DNA of 32,485 bases from Oscillospiraceae bacterium (GCA_017624715.1 JAGAMN010000026.1:1-32485); one strand, 5' to 3'; shown: positions 23,023-31,230, counted from the first letter of the stretch. Numbers and translations: made by a program. Notes: generated by a model not told the origin, from the letters alone.

Positions 23023-25083
23023 TTATGAACAGCTACCGGCCGGGAAAACCAAGGTCACTTTGAACAGATCGCCATCCGCCACCAGCTGCAAGCGTCCTTG
23101 CTGGACATCCATAAGTGTCTTGGCGATATTCAGACCCAGACCGCTGCCCTCCGTATTCCGGGAGGTATCACCCTGGGCAAAACGCTCCAAAAGATATTCG
23201 GAGCTGGCCCGAAGCTTTTCTTTGGAAACGTTTTTCATAGAGATTAGCACCTTGTCCTCGTGCTGCGCCAGGTCGATATAGAGTCTGGTGCCGGGCATGG
23301 CATATTTTACGGCATTGCCCAGCAGATTGCTGATGACGCGCCAGAAAAGTTTGCCGTCAGCGATCATGGTAATGCTTTCTTCCGGGGCGGTGAATACGGG
23401 GACCACATCCACTGCCTCCAGCCGTTCGGAAAACTCGCCCAAGGCTTGGTTGACGGCTTCTACTGCATCCATGGGTGTCAGCTCTACCTGCAGGCTGCCG
23501 GAGGATGCCTTGCTCAGCTCAATCAGATCATCGATCAGTCGCTTCAGCCGATGGGATTGATTGGACAAAATATCAAGATACTGGGCTTTTTCAGTTTCCG
23601 TCCGAGCCTGTTTCAAAAGATCCACATAATTGATGATGGAGGTCAAAGGTGTTTTAATGTCGTGGGAAACATTGGTGATCAGGTCAGCCTTGGTACGCTC
23701 TGCCCGCAGGTGTTTTTGGGCGGTTTCCATGGCAGTGCCGGAAAGGGCATTCAGCCACTGGCCGAAATGACGGAATTCACCGAAGAGGTATTTGGTGGGC
23801 ACTTGGTGACTTAGTTCACCTTGGGACATTTTCTGCACACCGGAGAGCAAAATGCCGAAGGCATAGCCTACATAGCCAACAACCAGAAAACACAGGACCA
23901 GGTCTGCAATCAGAAGCCACTGGACAAGCGGTGCGCCGCCGGGTGCCAATAAAAAGAGCACGACAAGACTGATAAGCAGAACAAAGGATACCAGCAGCCA
24001 ACGCCACAGCAGAGGTACCAGGGACATCAGATGCCGCAGACCTTTCATCAGCAGAGTAACGCCCCGGAAAAACCAGATCAGCAAAAAACCGATAAGGCTG
24101 TGACGGAATAAATAGTAATTACCCATTTTGACTTGGGCAGCGATGGCAGCGATATAGCCGATACCCAGAATGAATATCGCCAGCAGGTTCAGGCCCAGCA
24201 AACTCAGGTTACCCATGTGAGGGCCTTCATCGGTGACCCAGAAATAAAGCCGGCTGTAAAGCCGCGACAGCGCAAAGATTCCCACTATGGTAAGAACCGC
24301 ATATATGTCTGCAGGTATCCGATTAAAGGCTGCAGGTTGGATCGTGCCGTCAACAGTGCGACCCGCCTGGTGGCAGAGGAATACCAAACCGGCAGCGGCC
24401 AGCGCGACGCCAATGGCTACAATGGCAATAAAGCTGTTGCGGTAGGGGTACATGGCGGTCAGCAGGTGCAGGGAGCTACTTTCCAGCACTTCCTGCTGCA
24501 TATAGATGGTGATGGTATACTCCGGTGCTTCATAATAGTAAAGATCGTAGCTTTCCAACTGACCGTTAATCCAAAGGGTTTCAGTTTGGCGATACAGGTA
24601 GCCGGTGGGAATCTGCACATCGTCATAGATAGAACCGGATGTGGGATCGGTAGGATCTTCCGGCTGTTCCGGGGGATCTTCTTTCGGTGTTTCGGCCATG
24701 ATGGGATATTCCGGAACGATCGTATACTCCTGTGCAAATACGCAATTATTCAACACCGCCGGCTCTACCAGCACCTCATCACCCTGGGTCAGCTTTACCG
24801 TCCAATAGCGGGCATCAGCACGGGAAAAAGGATTGGTGAAGAGAGCATTTCGGACGGAGTAGGGCAGGTTGCCTAAATGTCGGACGGCATAGAAGGTTGC
24901 GTATTGATCGGCTATGGATTCTGCAATGCTGTTAAACTGCTGATCTTGCAGCTCGTCCAGGCCATTGACATACAAGGTTGCAGATTCCATGGCAACGATA
25001 CCGGCAACACCAGCCACCGCGGCCACCAAAGAACAGCCGGTCAGCAGAATCACCAGGAATTTGATGACAAGACCGTGCTTCAT
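23023..25083 (-). CDS. Sensor histidine kinase
   Basis: A 686-residue membrane kinase. A first transmembrane segment (9-31) is followed by an extracytoplasmic sensor region (about 32-220). This region includes a Pro/Glu/Asp stretch (EDPPEQPEDPTDPTSG), and several membrane segments follow (about 210-430). HAMP/HisKA follow with the phospho-acceptor His474 in NVSHDIKTPL, then an ATPase domain with an N box around NLLGNAVKYA and GSGLGLNIAKTL as the G2 box. It is translationally close to the response regulator (2 bases after its stop), with AAGGAGA upstream. The large multi-pass sensor suggests an envelope signal, but the ligand is unknown. Confidence 0.92.
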   Translation of the reverse strand: MKHGLVIKFLVILLTGCSLVAAVAGVAGIVAMESATLYVNGLDELQDQQFNSIAESIADQYATFYAVRHLGNLPYSVRNALFTNPFSRADARYWTVKLTQGDEVLVEPAVLNNCVFAQEYTIVPEYPIMAETPKEDPPEQPEDPTDPTSGSIYDDVQIPTGYLYRQTETLWINGQLESYDLYYYEAPEYTITIYMQQEVLESSSLHLLTAMYPYRNSFIAIVAIGVALAAAGLVFLCHQAGRTVDGTIQPAAFNRIPADIYAVLTIVGIFALSRLYSRLYFWVTDEGPHMGNLSLLGLNLLAIFILGIGYIAAIAAQVKMGNYYLFRHSLIGFLLIWFFRGVTLLMKGLRHLMSLVPLLWRWLLVSFVLLISLVVLFLLAPGGAPLVQWLLIADLVLCFLVVGYVGYAFGILLSGVQKMSQGELSHQVPTKYLFGEFRHFGQWLNALSGTAMETAQKHLRAERTKADLITNVSHDIKTPLTSIINYVDLLKQARTETEKAQYLDILSNQSHRLKRLIDDLIELSKASSGSLQVELTPMDAVEAVNQALGEFSERLEAVDVVPVFTAPEESITMIADGKLFWRVISNLLGNAVKYAMPGTRLYIDLAQHEDKVLISMKNVSKEKLRASSEYLLERFAQGDTSRNTEGSGLGLNIAKTLMDVQQGRLQLVADGDLFKVTLVFPAGSCS

Positions 25084-25087
25084 AGGC

Positions 25088-25777
25088 TTATTCTCCTTCT
25101 AGTTTGTAGCCCTGTCCCCAGATGACCTTCAAATACCGGGGATCGGAGGGGTTGATCTCGATCTTTTCCCGCAAATGGCGGATATGCACAGCCACAGCAC
25201 CTTCTGCGCCCAGGGCGGTTTCCTGCCAAACAGCTTCATACAGGGCCTTGGTGGAATAGACCTTACCGGGGTTATTCATAAGAAGCTTCAGAATGCTGTA
25301 TTCCGTGGGAGTCAGGCTTACATCCACACCGTCTACGGTGACGGCCTTGGTTCGGTCGTCCAGGCAAATACCGCCGATGGTCAGCGTGGCTTCTTCCGCA
25401 GGTCGGCTGCCCAGGCTGGCGTAGCGCCGCAGTTGAGAGCGCACCCGTGCCAGTACTTCTGCCGGCACGAAAGGCTTGGTGATGTAATCGTCAGCACCGG
25501 CATTCAGGCCGTTGACCATGTCGCCGGTCTCGGATTTCGCGGTAAGGAAGATAATGGGCACATTGGAAACTTCCCGAATTTTCCTGGTAGCGGCAATGCC
25601 GTCCAGAACAGGCATCATAATGTCCAGCAGGATTAAATGAATATCTTCCCGGCTTACGATGTCCAGGGCTTCCCGGCCGTTATAGGCTTCAAAAAGCTGA
25701 TAGCCTTCCGGGGCGAGGTATATTTTTAAAGCATTGACGATGTCCGCTTGATCGTCACAAATCAAGATGTTATACAT
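25088..25777 (-). CDS. OmpR/PhoB-family response regulator
   Basis: 229 residues: a receiver domain with acidic pair Asp8/Asp9, phospho-acceptor Asp52 (LLLDIMMPVLDG) and Lys101 (TKPF), then a winged-helix DNA-binding domain (about 130-229; HIRHLREKIE, LKVIWGQGYKLEG). It is partner to the kinase immediately downstream. A palindrome overlaps its promoter. GGAGG lies upstream of the ATG. Confidence 0.95.
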   Translation of the reverse strand: MYNILICDDQADIVNALKIYLAPEGYQLFEAYNGREALDIVSREDIHLILLDIMMPVLDGIAATRKIREVSNVPIIFLTAKSETGDMVNGLNAGADDYITKPFVPAEVLARVRSQLRRYASLGSRPAEEATLTIGGICLDDRTKAVTVDGVDVSLTPTEYSILKLLMNNPGKVYSTKALYEAVWQETALGAEGAVAVHIRHLREKIEINPSDPRYLKVIWGQGYKLEGE

Positions 25778-25813
25778 ACGCGCCTCCTATTATGTAATAA
25801 GATCGTTGCATAC

Positions 25814-25855
25814 ATTATAGCAGAAATTTTGCAATTAGGAAAGAGAAACTTTCCT
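25814..25855 (-). promoter_or_regulatory. Response-regulator promoter with overlapping inverted repeat
   Basis: The minus-strand -10 TATAAT (25819-25814) is preceded by TG for an extended -10. The -35 region TTTCCT (25842-25837) is poor. It lies within the inverted repeat AGGAAAG (25837-25843), AGAAA, CTTTCCT (25849-25855). A regulator bound there could control this operon and possibly the divergent mscS promoter 19 bases away. Confidence 0.55.
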
Positions 25856-25873
25856 TAAGATGGAAAAACGCCC

Positions 25874-25901
25874 TTGATTCTAAGGGAAATACTGATATAA
25901 T
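25874..25901 (+). promoter_or_regulatory. Promoter of the MscS channel gene
   Basis: TTGATT (25874-25879), a 16-base spacer and TATAAT (25896-25901), 33 bases before the start codon. Confidence 0.75.
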
Positions 25902-25933
25902 GATGGAGGAATTATGATAAAGGAGATAAAAAT

Positions 25934-26737
25934 ATGTGGGAAGCCATTAAAAACTGGGCTATGAACCAAGGCCTTTCTTTGGCTACCAGGGTACTGGTAG
26001 CGGTGACAATTCTGGTTGTAGGCATTTTGATCTGTAAGATAATTTTGCGGGTTGTCAATGCGGCACTGAAAAGATCCAAGCTGGATCCGGCGGCGTATTC
26101 GTTGATCCGAACGGTGATCAAGACAATTCTGTATGTTCTGCTGGCGTTGATCGTGGCATCCGCTTTGGGCATTGATGTGACCGGCATCGTGGCATTGGCA
26201 TCGGTGGCAACATTGGCCATTTCTCTGGCACTGCAGGATCTGCTGGGCAATGTGATCGGCGGCTTCACCCTGCTGTACACCGACCCCTTCAGCTCTGGCG
26301 ATTATGTAGAAATCGCGGGTCAGTCCGGTACTGTGAAGGAAGTTGGTATCGCCTACACCAAGCTGGTAACACCGGATAATAAGCTGGTATCTATCCCCAA
26401 CAGCGCGGTGGTGGCAGCGGAAATCGTCAACTACACCGTCCTGGGCACACGCCGGGTGGATATCGTTGTCAGCGCATCCTACGATGCCCCGGTTTCTAAG
26501 GTGGAAGCTGCACTGATGGAAGCTGCCAAGGTCGAAGGCATCCTGGAAGACAAGGATATCTATGTGTCCCTGGGCAGTTATGGCGACCATGCCATCAGCT
26601 ATAACGTCCGTGTTTGGACGAAAACCGATAACTATTGGCCGGTACATCGTGAGATTACCCACCGCATCAAGGATATCTTTGAGCAGCAGGGCATCGAAAT
26701 GACCTACCCGCATCTGAATGTGCATATCGAAAAATAA
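25934..26737 (+). CDS. Small-conductance mechanosensitive channel (MscS family)
   Basis: 267 residues that open as an osmotic safety valve when the membrane is stretched. It has three hydrophobic segments (about 15-40, 60-82, 86-108), the last being the pore-lining helix with alternating small residues (VALASVATLAISLALQDLLGNVIGG). The beta domain follows, with GFTLLYTDPFSSGDYVEI and the downstream NSAVVAAEIVNY motif. The length and order are those of a minimal MscS. AAAGGAGATAAAAAT precedes the ATG. Confidence 0.93.
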   Translation: MWEAIKNWAMNQGLSLATRVLVAVTILVVGILICKIILRVVNAALKRSKLDPAAYSLIRTVIKTILYVLLALIVASALGIDVTGIVALASVATLAISLALQDLLGNVIGGFTLLYTDPFSSGDYVEIAGQSGTVKEVGIAYTKLVTPDNKLVSIPNSAVVAAEIVNYTVLGTRRVDIVVSASYDAPVSKVEAALMEAAKVEGILEDKDIYVSLGSYGDHAISYNVRVWTKTDNYWPVHREITHRIKDIFEQQGIEMTYPHLNVHIEK

Positions 26738-26741
26738 AAAA

Positions 26742-26777
26742 ATACAGGCAGTCTTTTGGCTGCCTGTATATTTTTTT
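26742..26777 (+). terminator. Terminator after the channel gene
   Basis: ATACAGGCAG (26742-26751) pairs with CTGCCTGTAT (26760-26769), then ATTTTTTT. Confidence 0.85.
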
Positions 26778-26779
26778 GA

Positions 26780-27025
26780 AGACTGCACACAATAGCTTCG
26801 GACAGAAAAAACAGTACCATTTCTGTGACGACGGATAAACACTGTACATTCTGTCAAGTGTGTCGCCGTAAAGCGCAACGGTGTGACGCGAAAAGGCGGA
26901 CAGGGAACGGTCCGCCGATACATATGGGGTAGAATTGTGGTAAAAGGCTACCCAAAACACAATATACTGTGAGCAACCAAAAATTGGCACGGTTTTTGTC
27001 AAAAATTGTTTAGACAAAAGCCGTT
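26780..27025. ncRNA. Structured intergenic region, possible RNA upstream of dnaD
   Basis: No gene is supported in this gap. It holds several stems: ACAGAAA/TTTCTGT; GGCGGAC/GTCCGCC (about 26895-26916); and an interleaved pair GGGTAG...TTGTG...CTACCC...CACAA (26934-26972) that could form a pseudoknot. The last is a 12-bp stem ACGGTTTTTGTC (26989-27000) with GACAAAAGCCGT (27013-27024), one G-T pair. The dnaD promoter begins at its right edge. No known RNA family is recognised and the transcribed strand is not clear. Confidence 0.3.
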
Positions 27026-27052
27026 GTTCTTGGGAAAAACCTGTGATATAAT
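27024..27052 (+). promoter_or_regulatory. Promoter of the dnaD operon
   Basis: TTGTTC (27024-27029), a 17-base spacer and TATAAT (27047-27052), 34 bases before the dnaD start. Confidence 0.75.
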
Positions 27053-27085
27053 GGCTGTAACTGACGAATTTTACGAGGAAATGCC

Positions 27086-27964
27086 ATGAACACAGAACCC
27101 ATTCAAATCAGCGCGGCAGACCTTCGCAAGCTGCTGTTGGCCACAAGCCCGGACGCAGCGCTGCTGTATCTGTATATCTATAGCGGCAACGACCCGAAAC
27201 ATGCGGAGAAAGAACTGCGTATGACGGCTACCCGGTTTTCCTGCGCCAGCGCTACCTTACGGCAGCTGGGGCTGTGGCCGGAAGAGCAGAAGCAGATCAT
27301 CCGCAGCGGTCAGCGGCCGGAATATTCGGAAGAGGATGTGCTGGATGCCATGGATCACGATGGCGGCTTCCGGATGCTTTACGGCGAAGTCCAGCGGCTG
27401 CTGGGTCGGTCCATGAACACCGAGGAGCTGAAGATCCTGCTGTCCTTTGAGCGGTATTTGGGCCTACCGGCGGAGGTGACCTCTGTACTGGTGTCTTACT
27501 GCAAGGACAAGGCTCGTCAGCGGGGCAGCCTGCGCAATCCGTCTTTGCGTGCTATTGAAAAGGAAGCTTATTTCTGGGCGGAGCAGGGGATTGACACCCT
27601 GGAGTCCGCCGCGGCATTTATTCACAGCCAGAATGCGAAAAATTCTCAGCTGGAGCATATGAAGAAGCTGCTTCAGATCCGTGGCCGGACGCTGACTCAG
27701 GCAGAGGAGCGGTATGCTAACGGCTGGCTGGAAATGGGCTTTGATGATGAAGCAATTACCATGGCCTATGAGCGTACCTGCTTAAACACCGGTGGGCTCA
27801 ACTGGCCGTACATGAATAAAATATTGACGAGATGGCAAACCGCTGGATTCAAAACCGGCGAACAGGTTCGTGCCGGCGACCGCAAGCCGGTGCCCCAGGG
27901 TGCTTCCGGACAGCTGGGACAGGCGGAGCTGGAAGCCATCCAGCGTGTACTTAGGGAGGGATAA
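27086..27964 (+). CDS. dnaD: DnaD-like primosome protein
   Basis: 292 residues. An N-terminal region (about 1-80) resembles the winged-helix part of DnaD, which helps open the origin and recruits DnaB. Two DnaB_2-type helical modules follow (about 105-175 and 195-270). The second carries the conserved pattern YANGWLEMGFDDEAITMAYE, then GGLNWPYMNKILTRWQTAG. In Firmicutes, DnaD works with DnaB and DnaI to load the replicative helicase, and here the DnaI-like gene follows by 2 bases. GAGGAAATGCC precedes the ATG. Confidence 0.88.
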   Translation: MNTEPIQISAADLRKLLLATSPDAALLYLYIYSGNDPKHAEKELRMTATRFSCASATLRQLGLWPEEQKQIIRSGQRPEYSEEDVLDAMDHDGGFRMLYGEVQRLLGRSMNTEELKILLSFERYLGLPAEVTSVLVSYCKDKARQRGSLRNPSLRAIEKEAYFWAEQGIDTLESAAAFIHSQNAKNSQLEHMKKLLQIRGRTLTQAEERYANGWLEMGFDDEAITMAYERTCLNTGGLNWPYMNKILTRWQTAGFKTGEQVRAGDRKPVPQGASGQLGQAELEAIQRVLREG

Positions 27965-27966
27965 CC

Positions 27967-28950
27967 ATGGCATACAGCCAGGAAGTTGTGAAACGGGCAC
28001 GAGCCCGACTGGCCCAGGAAAAGGCGGATCGGGAGTCCGAAAATCTGCAGCATTTGCAGCAGGCTTATGCGCGCGTACCTCGGCTGCGGCAGATCGATCA
28101 GCAGCTGCGCATGACCATGGCGAAGACTGCTCAACTGGCCTTTACCACCGGCGGCGATATTACTGCGGCTTTGGCACAGGTCAAAGAGGAGAATCTTGCT
28201 CTGCAGGCAGAGCGGGAAATGCTGGTGCGCACCCATTTTGAGGAAGGCTATTTGGATGACAGCAGTATCTGCAGCCGCTGCGGCGGCTCCGGTTACCTGG
28301 GCAGCACCATGTGCGAGTGCCTGGCAGAGCTGTGCCGCCAGGAGCAGAAGAAGGAGTTGACCATCCTTTCCGGCAGTAAGGAGAATTTCGGCCAGTTCCG
28401 TTTGGATTACTATTCTGACCAGTATGACAGCCGCTATGGCGCAAGCCCCCGGGCCATCATGGAGCGGAATTTCAAAAAGTGTCGGCAGTATGCCGCATCC
28501 TTCACAGAGCACGCAGGCAATCTGCTGTTTGTTGGCGGCACGGGCTTGGGTAAGACCTTCCTGTCTGCCTGCATTGCCGGTGCGGTGGCCGACAAAGGCT
28601 ATTCCGTCATGTACGAAACGGCATCCCATTTGTTTACCAAGTTGGAAAAAGCAAAGTTCGGTGGCAGCGAGGAAGACCGCCAGGCAGTGGAGAAGCTGAA
28701 CCGCTGCGATCTGCTGATCGTCGACGATCTGGGCACGGAAATGCCCGGCCAGTTTGTCACCGCTGCCCTGTATAACCTGCTAAATGATCGGCTTTTAGCG
28801 GGTAAACCTATGGTGATCTCCACGAATTTGAATGTGGATGAGATGGCCCGGCGGTATTCTCCCCAGATTGCATCCCGTCTCCACGGAAGCTTTGACCGGC
28901 TGACCTTCGTGGGCGAGGATATCCGGGTGATGAAGAACCGGGGTCTGTAA
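27967..28950 (+). CDS. DnaI/DnaC-like helicase-loader ATPase
   Basis: 327 residues. The N-terminal helicase-binding part (1-100) is helical and is followed by a zinc-binding Cys cluster (Cys102-x2-Cys105, Cys116, Cys118). The AAA+ domain has Walker A GGTGLGKT (190-197), Walker B LLIVDDLG (249-256) and a sensor I region (VISTNL). The Zn-binding N-domain and position after dnaD support a chromosomal DnaI-type loader over a phage IstB-like protein. It starts 2 bases after the dnaD stop, with AGGGAGG upstream. Confidence 0.9.
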   Translation: MAYSQEVVKRARARLAQEKADRESENLQHLQQAYARVPRLRQIDQQLRMTMAKTAQLAFTTGGDITAALAQVKEENLALQAEREMLVRTHFEEGYLDDSSICSRCGGSGYLGSTMCECLAELCRQEQKKELTILSGSKENFGQFRLDYYSDQYDSRYGASPRAIMERNFKKCRQYAASFTEHAGNLLFVGGTGLGKTFLSACIAGAVADKGYSVMYETASHLFTKLEKAKFGGSEEDRQAVEKLNRCDLLIVDDLGTEMPGQFVTAALYNLLNDRLLAGKPMVISTNLNVDEMARRYSPQIASRLHGSFDRLTFVGEDIRVMKNRGL

Positions 28951-28972
28951 GATACATACACGAGAGGAAATT

Positions 28973-29548
28973 ATGGCCAACGAATTTTACGCCCTGCTGG
29001 GCAGAATGCGCTACATCACCCGATGGGGTCTGATGCGCAATACCTATTCCGAGAATATTCAGGAGCACAGCCACCAGGTGGCGGTGCTTGCCCACGCATT
29101 GGCTTTGATCCGCCGCCATGTTTTAAAACTGGATGGCCCGGATCCGGACCGCTGCGCTGTGGCAGCGCTGTATCACGATGCGTCGGAGACGCTGACCGGT
29201 GATATGCCCACGCCCATCAAGTACTATAATCCCGATATTAAGGATGCCTATAAGCAGGTGGAGCGAATCGCCGGTGAACGGCTGCTGGATATGCTGCCCC
29301 AGGAGCTGCGCAGCTGCTATGAGCATGATGTGTTGGAAGATGACCCGGCGGTGCTTCCTACCATCAAGGCGGCGGATAAACTGTCGGCATATATCAAGTG
29401 CATCGAAGAGCAGAAGGCCGGCAATACGGAATTTGATTCTGCGGCAATTCAGACCATGCGGTCCATGCAAGAAATGCAGATGCCGGAGCTGAACTGGTTT
29501 ATTGAGAATTGTTTAGAGCCCTTTAGCCTAAATATCGACCAGTTGTAA
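28973..29548 (+). CDS. yfbR: HD-domain 5'-deoxynucleotidase (YfbR family)
   Basis: A 191-residue phosphohydrolase that removes the 5' phosphate from deoxyribonucleoside monophosphates. The sequence follows YfbR closely: RMRYITRWGLMRNTYSENI, EHSHQVAVLAHAL, ALYHDASETLTGDMPTPIKY, and KAADKLSAYIKCIEE. Metal ligands are His34, His68, Asp69 and Asp135. It is 22 bases downstream of the DnaI-like gene with AGAGGAAATT upstream, probably in the same operon. The link to replication initiation may be through dNTP balance; that is inference. Confidence 0.92.
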   Translation: MANEFYALLGRMRYITRWGLMRNTYSENIQEHSHQVAVLAHALALIRRHVLKLDGPDPDRCAVAALYHDASETLTGDMPTPIKYYNPDIKDAYKQVERIAGERLLDMLPQELRSCYEHDVLEDDPAVLPTIKAADKLSAYIKCIEEQKAGNTEFDSAAIQTMRSMQEMQMPELNWFIENCLEPFSLNIDQL

Positions 29549-29549
29549 C

Positions 29550-29578
29550 TTGACGGCAACGGGAAAATGTGATACCAT
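29550..29578 (+). promoter_or_regulatory. Promoter of tRNA-Leu
   Basis: TTGACG (29550-29555), a 17-base spacer and TACCAT (29573-29578), 15 bases before the tRNA start. Confidence 0.6.
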
Positions 29579-29593
29579 ACCTGCTGTACACTT

Positions 29594-29680
29594 GCCGCTG
29601 TGGTGGAACAGGCAGACACAAGGGACTTAAAATCCCTCGGAGTAAAATCCGTACCGGTTCGATCCCGGTCAGCGGCACCA
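29594..29680 (+). tRNA. tRNA-Leu (anticodon TAA)
   Basis: Acceptor arm GCCGCTG pairs with CAGCGGC, followed by discriminator A and an encoded CCA. The anticodon stem is AGGGA/TCCCT with loop CTTAAAA, giving anticodon TAA. A long variable arm (CGGAGTAAAATCCG) and T arm CCGGTTCGATCCCGG complete a type II leucine tRNA. Confidence 0.97.
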
Positions 29681-29715
29681 AGAAAAGGGATACCCCATCG
29701 GGGTATCCCTTTTCT
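29681..29715 (+). terminator. Terminator of tRNA-Leu
   Basis: AGAAAAGGGATACCCC (29681-29696) and GGGGTATCCCTTTTCT (29700-29715), a perfect 16-bp stem that begins at the end of the CCA. Confidence 0.85.
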
Positions 29716-29864
29716 TAATGCCGCCGGGTGAAAACCGGAGATGAGATCCCGGGGAGCGACCCGAGCGCCGCCGGTGGCGGATGAAGCGAGGGGAGCGAGT
29801 GGCAGCGGTCGGCGAGGGACGATGGCGTTCGCGCCAAGGACAATCGCCGGGCACCGCAACAGGA
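29716..29864. other. GC-rich noncoding stretch between the tRNA and a duplicated tRNA end
   Basis: No coding frame with a ribosome site is seen. It has small GC-rich inverted repeats (CCGGGTGAAAACCGG; GCGCCGCCGGTGGCG) and AGCGAGGGGAGCGAGTGGCA, which resembles the core of the local REP-like repeats. I see nothing else in it. Confidence 0.5.
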
Positions 29865-29875
29865 CAGCGGCACCA
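29865..29875 (+). repeat. Duplicated 11-bp tRNA-Leu 3' end
   Basis: CAGCGGCACCA here is an exact copy of the last 11 bases of tRNA-Leu (29670-29680). Both copies are followed directly by a terminator. It could be the tail of a lost second tRNA or one end of an integration scar. Confidence 0.65.
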
Positions 29876-29901
29876 AAAGCACCCCAAACGGGGTGCTTTT
29901 T
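29875..29901 (+). terminator. Second terminator after the duplicated tRNA end
   Basis: AAAAGCACCCC (29875-29885), AAAC loop, GGGGTGCTTTT (29890-29900), then TTGC. Confidence 0.75.
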
Positions 29902-29911
29902 GCTTTCCGTA

Positions 29912-29939
29912 TTGCACATTTGGCATGGTATGCTATAAT
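29912..29939 (+). promoter_or_regulatory. Promoter of the DUF2927-like lipoprotein gene
   Basis: TTGCAC (29912-29917), a 16-base spacer and TATAAT (29934-29939), 27 bases before the start. Confidence 0.7.
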
Positions 29940-29965
29940 AAAGAAAACGGATAGGGGGAACTGTT

Positions 29966-30781
29966 ATGAAGAAAACTGCTGTTTTTTTGCTGATTTTGGC
30001 CATGCTTTTTTGTGGTTGCACACCGAAAACACCGGCACAAAATACTGAACCTACTACGGAGCCTACGGAAAATAGCAGCGTTCCAACCACTGAGGCTACC
30101 GAGCCGGAGCCTTCCACAATGCCTACCACTGTGCCCACAGAGCCGCCCCACTCGGCTTTGTATCTGCCCCAGTACAGCCAGCAGAAGGTGCTGGAGTTCT
30201 TTAACGAAGTGGTGCTGAACATGGAGTACTCCGACGGAACCGGTGATACTACCCTGGTCCAAAAGTGGCTTACGCCCATTTATTACAGGTACTATGGATC
30301 TCCTACTAATGAAGATAAGACTGTGCTGGAAACGCTATTTGCCCAACTCAATGCAATTCCCGGTTTCCCGGGTATTTATCCGGTGGAGAATGCCTATCAG
30401 GAGAACCTGAGCCTGAACTTTTTGAATGCGCAGGATTTCAAAAACAGTTTTTCCGATATGGTACATGGAGAAGATGCCTGGGGCGCTACCCAGTTCTGGT
30501 ACTGGACGGAAACCAATGACATCTACACCGCCCGGATCGGTTACCGCGCGGACATTGACCAGGTGACACGCAACTCTATCCTTCTGGAAGAGATCATCAA
30601 CACCCTGGGCATCAGCGATACGGTATTGCGGCAGGATAGCATCGTATACCAGTACTCTAACGATAATTTGGCTTTGAGCGATGTAGATTGGGTGATTTTG
30701 AAGATCCTCTACGATCCGGAAATTCAATGCGGCATGGATGTGGCAGCTTGCGCTGAAATCATTCAGAGGTTGTATTATTAA
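29966..30781 (+). CDS. Lipoprotein with DUF2927-like domain
   Basis: 271 residues. The signal ends in FCGC with lipidated Cys18. A Thr/Glu/Pro linker (22-66) follows, and then a globular domain. The C-terminal segment SILLEEIINTLGISDTVLRQ, then DVDWVILKILYDPEIQCGM, resembles DUF2927, a zincin-like family of unknown function. No HExxH motif is visible, so catalytic activity is uncertain. It has its own promoter and terminator. Confidence 0.75.
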   Translation: MKKTAVFLLILAMLFCGCTPKTPAQNTEPTTEPTENSSVPTTEATEPEPSTMPTTVPTEPPHSALYLPQYSQQKVLEFFNEVVLNMEYSDGTGDTTLVQKWLTPIYYRYYGSPTNEDKTVLETLFAQLNAIPGFPGIYPVENAYQENLSLNFLNAQDFKNSFSDMVHGEDAWGATQFWYWTETNDIYTARIGYRADIDQVTRNSILLEEIINTLGISDTVLRQDSIVYQYSNDNLALSDVDWVILKILYDPEIQCGMDVAACAEIIQRLYY

Positions 30782-30808
30782 AAAAGTCCGCCTTTTGGCG
30801 GACTTTTT
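30782..30808. terminator. Bidirectional terminator between two lipoprotein genes
   Basis: AAAAGTCCGCC (30782-30792), TTTT loop, GGCGGACTTTT (30797-30807). It touches the 3' end of the minus-strand gene at 30808. Confidence 0.85.
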
Positions 30809-31230
30809 TAGTCGCTTTCCATTTGCCCCAGCAAGAGACTCAATTCCTCCGCCCGGGTGGGGTCGATGGTCTTCCAATCGCCGCCGTCGATCTGCATATA
30901 GCGGTCAGCTTTTTGCCGGTAGATCTTGCTGCTGCCGTCTGAATAGGCCAGCTCAATGTGAAAATGGCTGCCGCCTATGATCTCCGGATCTACTGCCGGA
31001 CGGCCGTATGGATCGATCAGCCGCAGGTAATTGAGTACCTGCTTCATTTTTCCGGCGTCCTCGTAATGCCGCTGGGTGTGGATATTGCCGTTTTCATAAG
31101 TGATGTTGATATGGGTTACCACCCTGACCGGCGCTTCCGCAGGCCGGGAAACAAAATGCATACAGCCCCCTAAAAAGGAGCACAATAAACTGAGTATAAA
31201 AATTGCGCAAATAGATTTGACGAGTTTCAC
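30808..31230 (-). CDS. Small lipoprotein of unknown function
   Basis: 140 residues with a lipoprotein signal ending in LGGC (Cys23). The mature part is strand-rich (VRVVTHINITYENGNIHTQRHYED; SHFHIELAYSDGSSKIYRQK), a small beta domain I do not recognise. The start is GTG at 31230 with GAGGAGGG upstream. A TATAAT box (about 31273-31278) lies upstream without a good -35. It sits between convergent and upstream genes with its own terminator. Confidence 0.75.
   Translation of the reverse strand: MKLVKSICAIFILSLLCSFLGGCMHFVSRPAEAPVRVVTHINITYENGNIHTQRHYEDAGKMKQVLNYLRLIDPYGRPAVDPEIIGGSHFHIELAYSDGSSKIYRQKADRYMQIDGGDWKTIDPTRAEELSLLLGQMESD

Noticed and set aside
25880-26923. A 347-codon minus-strand frame over the MscS gene
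   Set aside because: It is antisense to well-conserved MscS motifs, runs over the terminator and into the structured gap, and is Cys/His-rich noise.
27967-28950. The DnaI-like ATPase as part of an IS21 or phage (IstB/DnaC) element
   Set aside because: It follows dnaD by 2 bases in a chromosomal operon with yfbR, has the zinc-binding N-domain of DnaI, and no istA or phage gene is near.
29449-30279. A minus-strand frame across tRNA-Leu reading DRDRTGTDFTPRDFKSLVSA
   Set aside because: That peptide is the well-known false translation of a leucine tRNA; the tRNA is complete.
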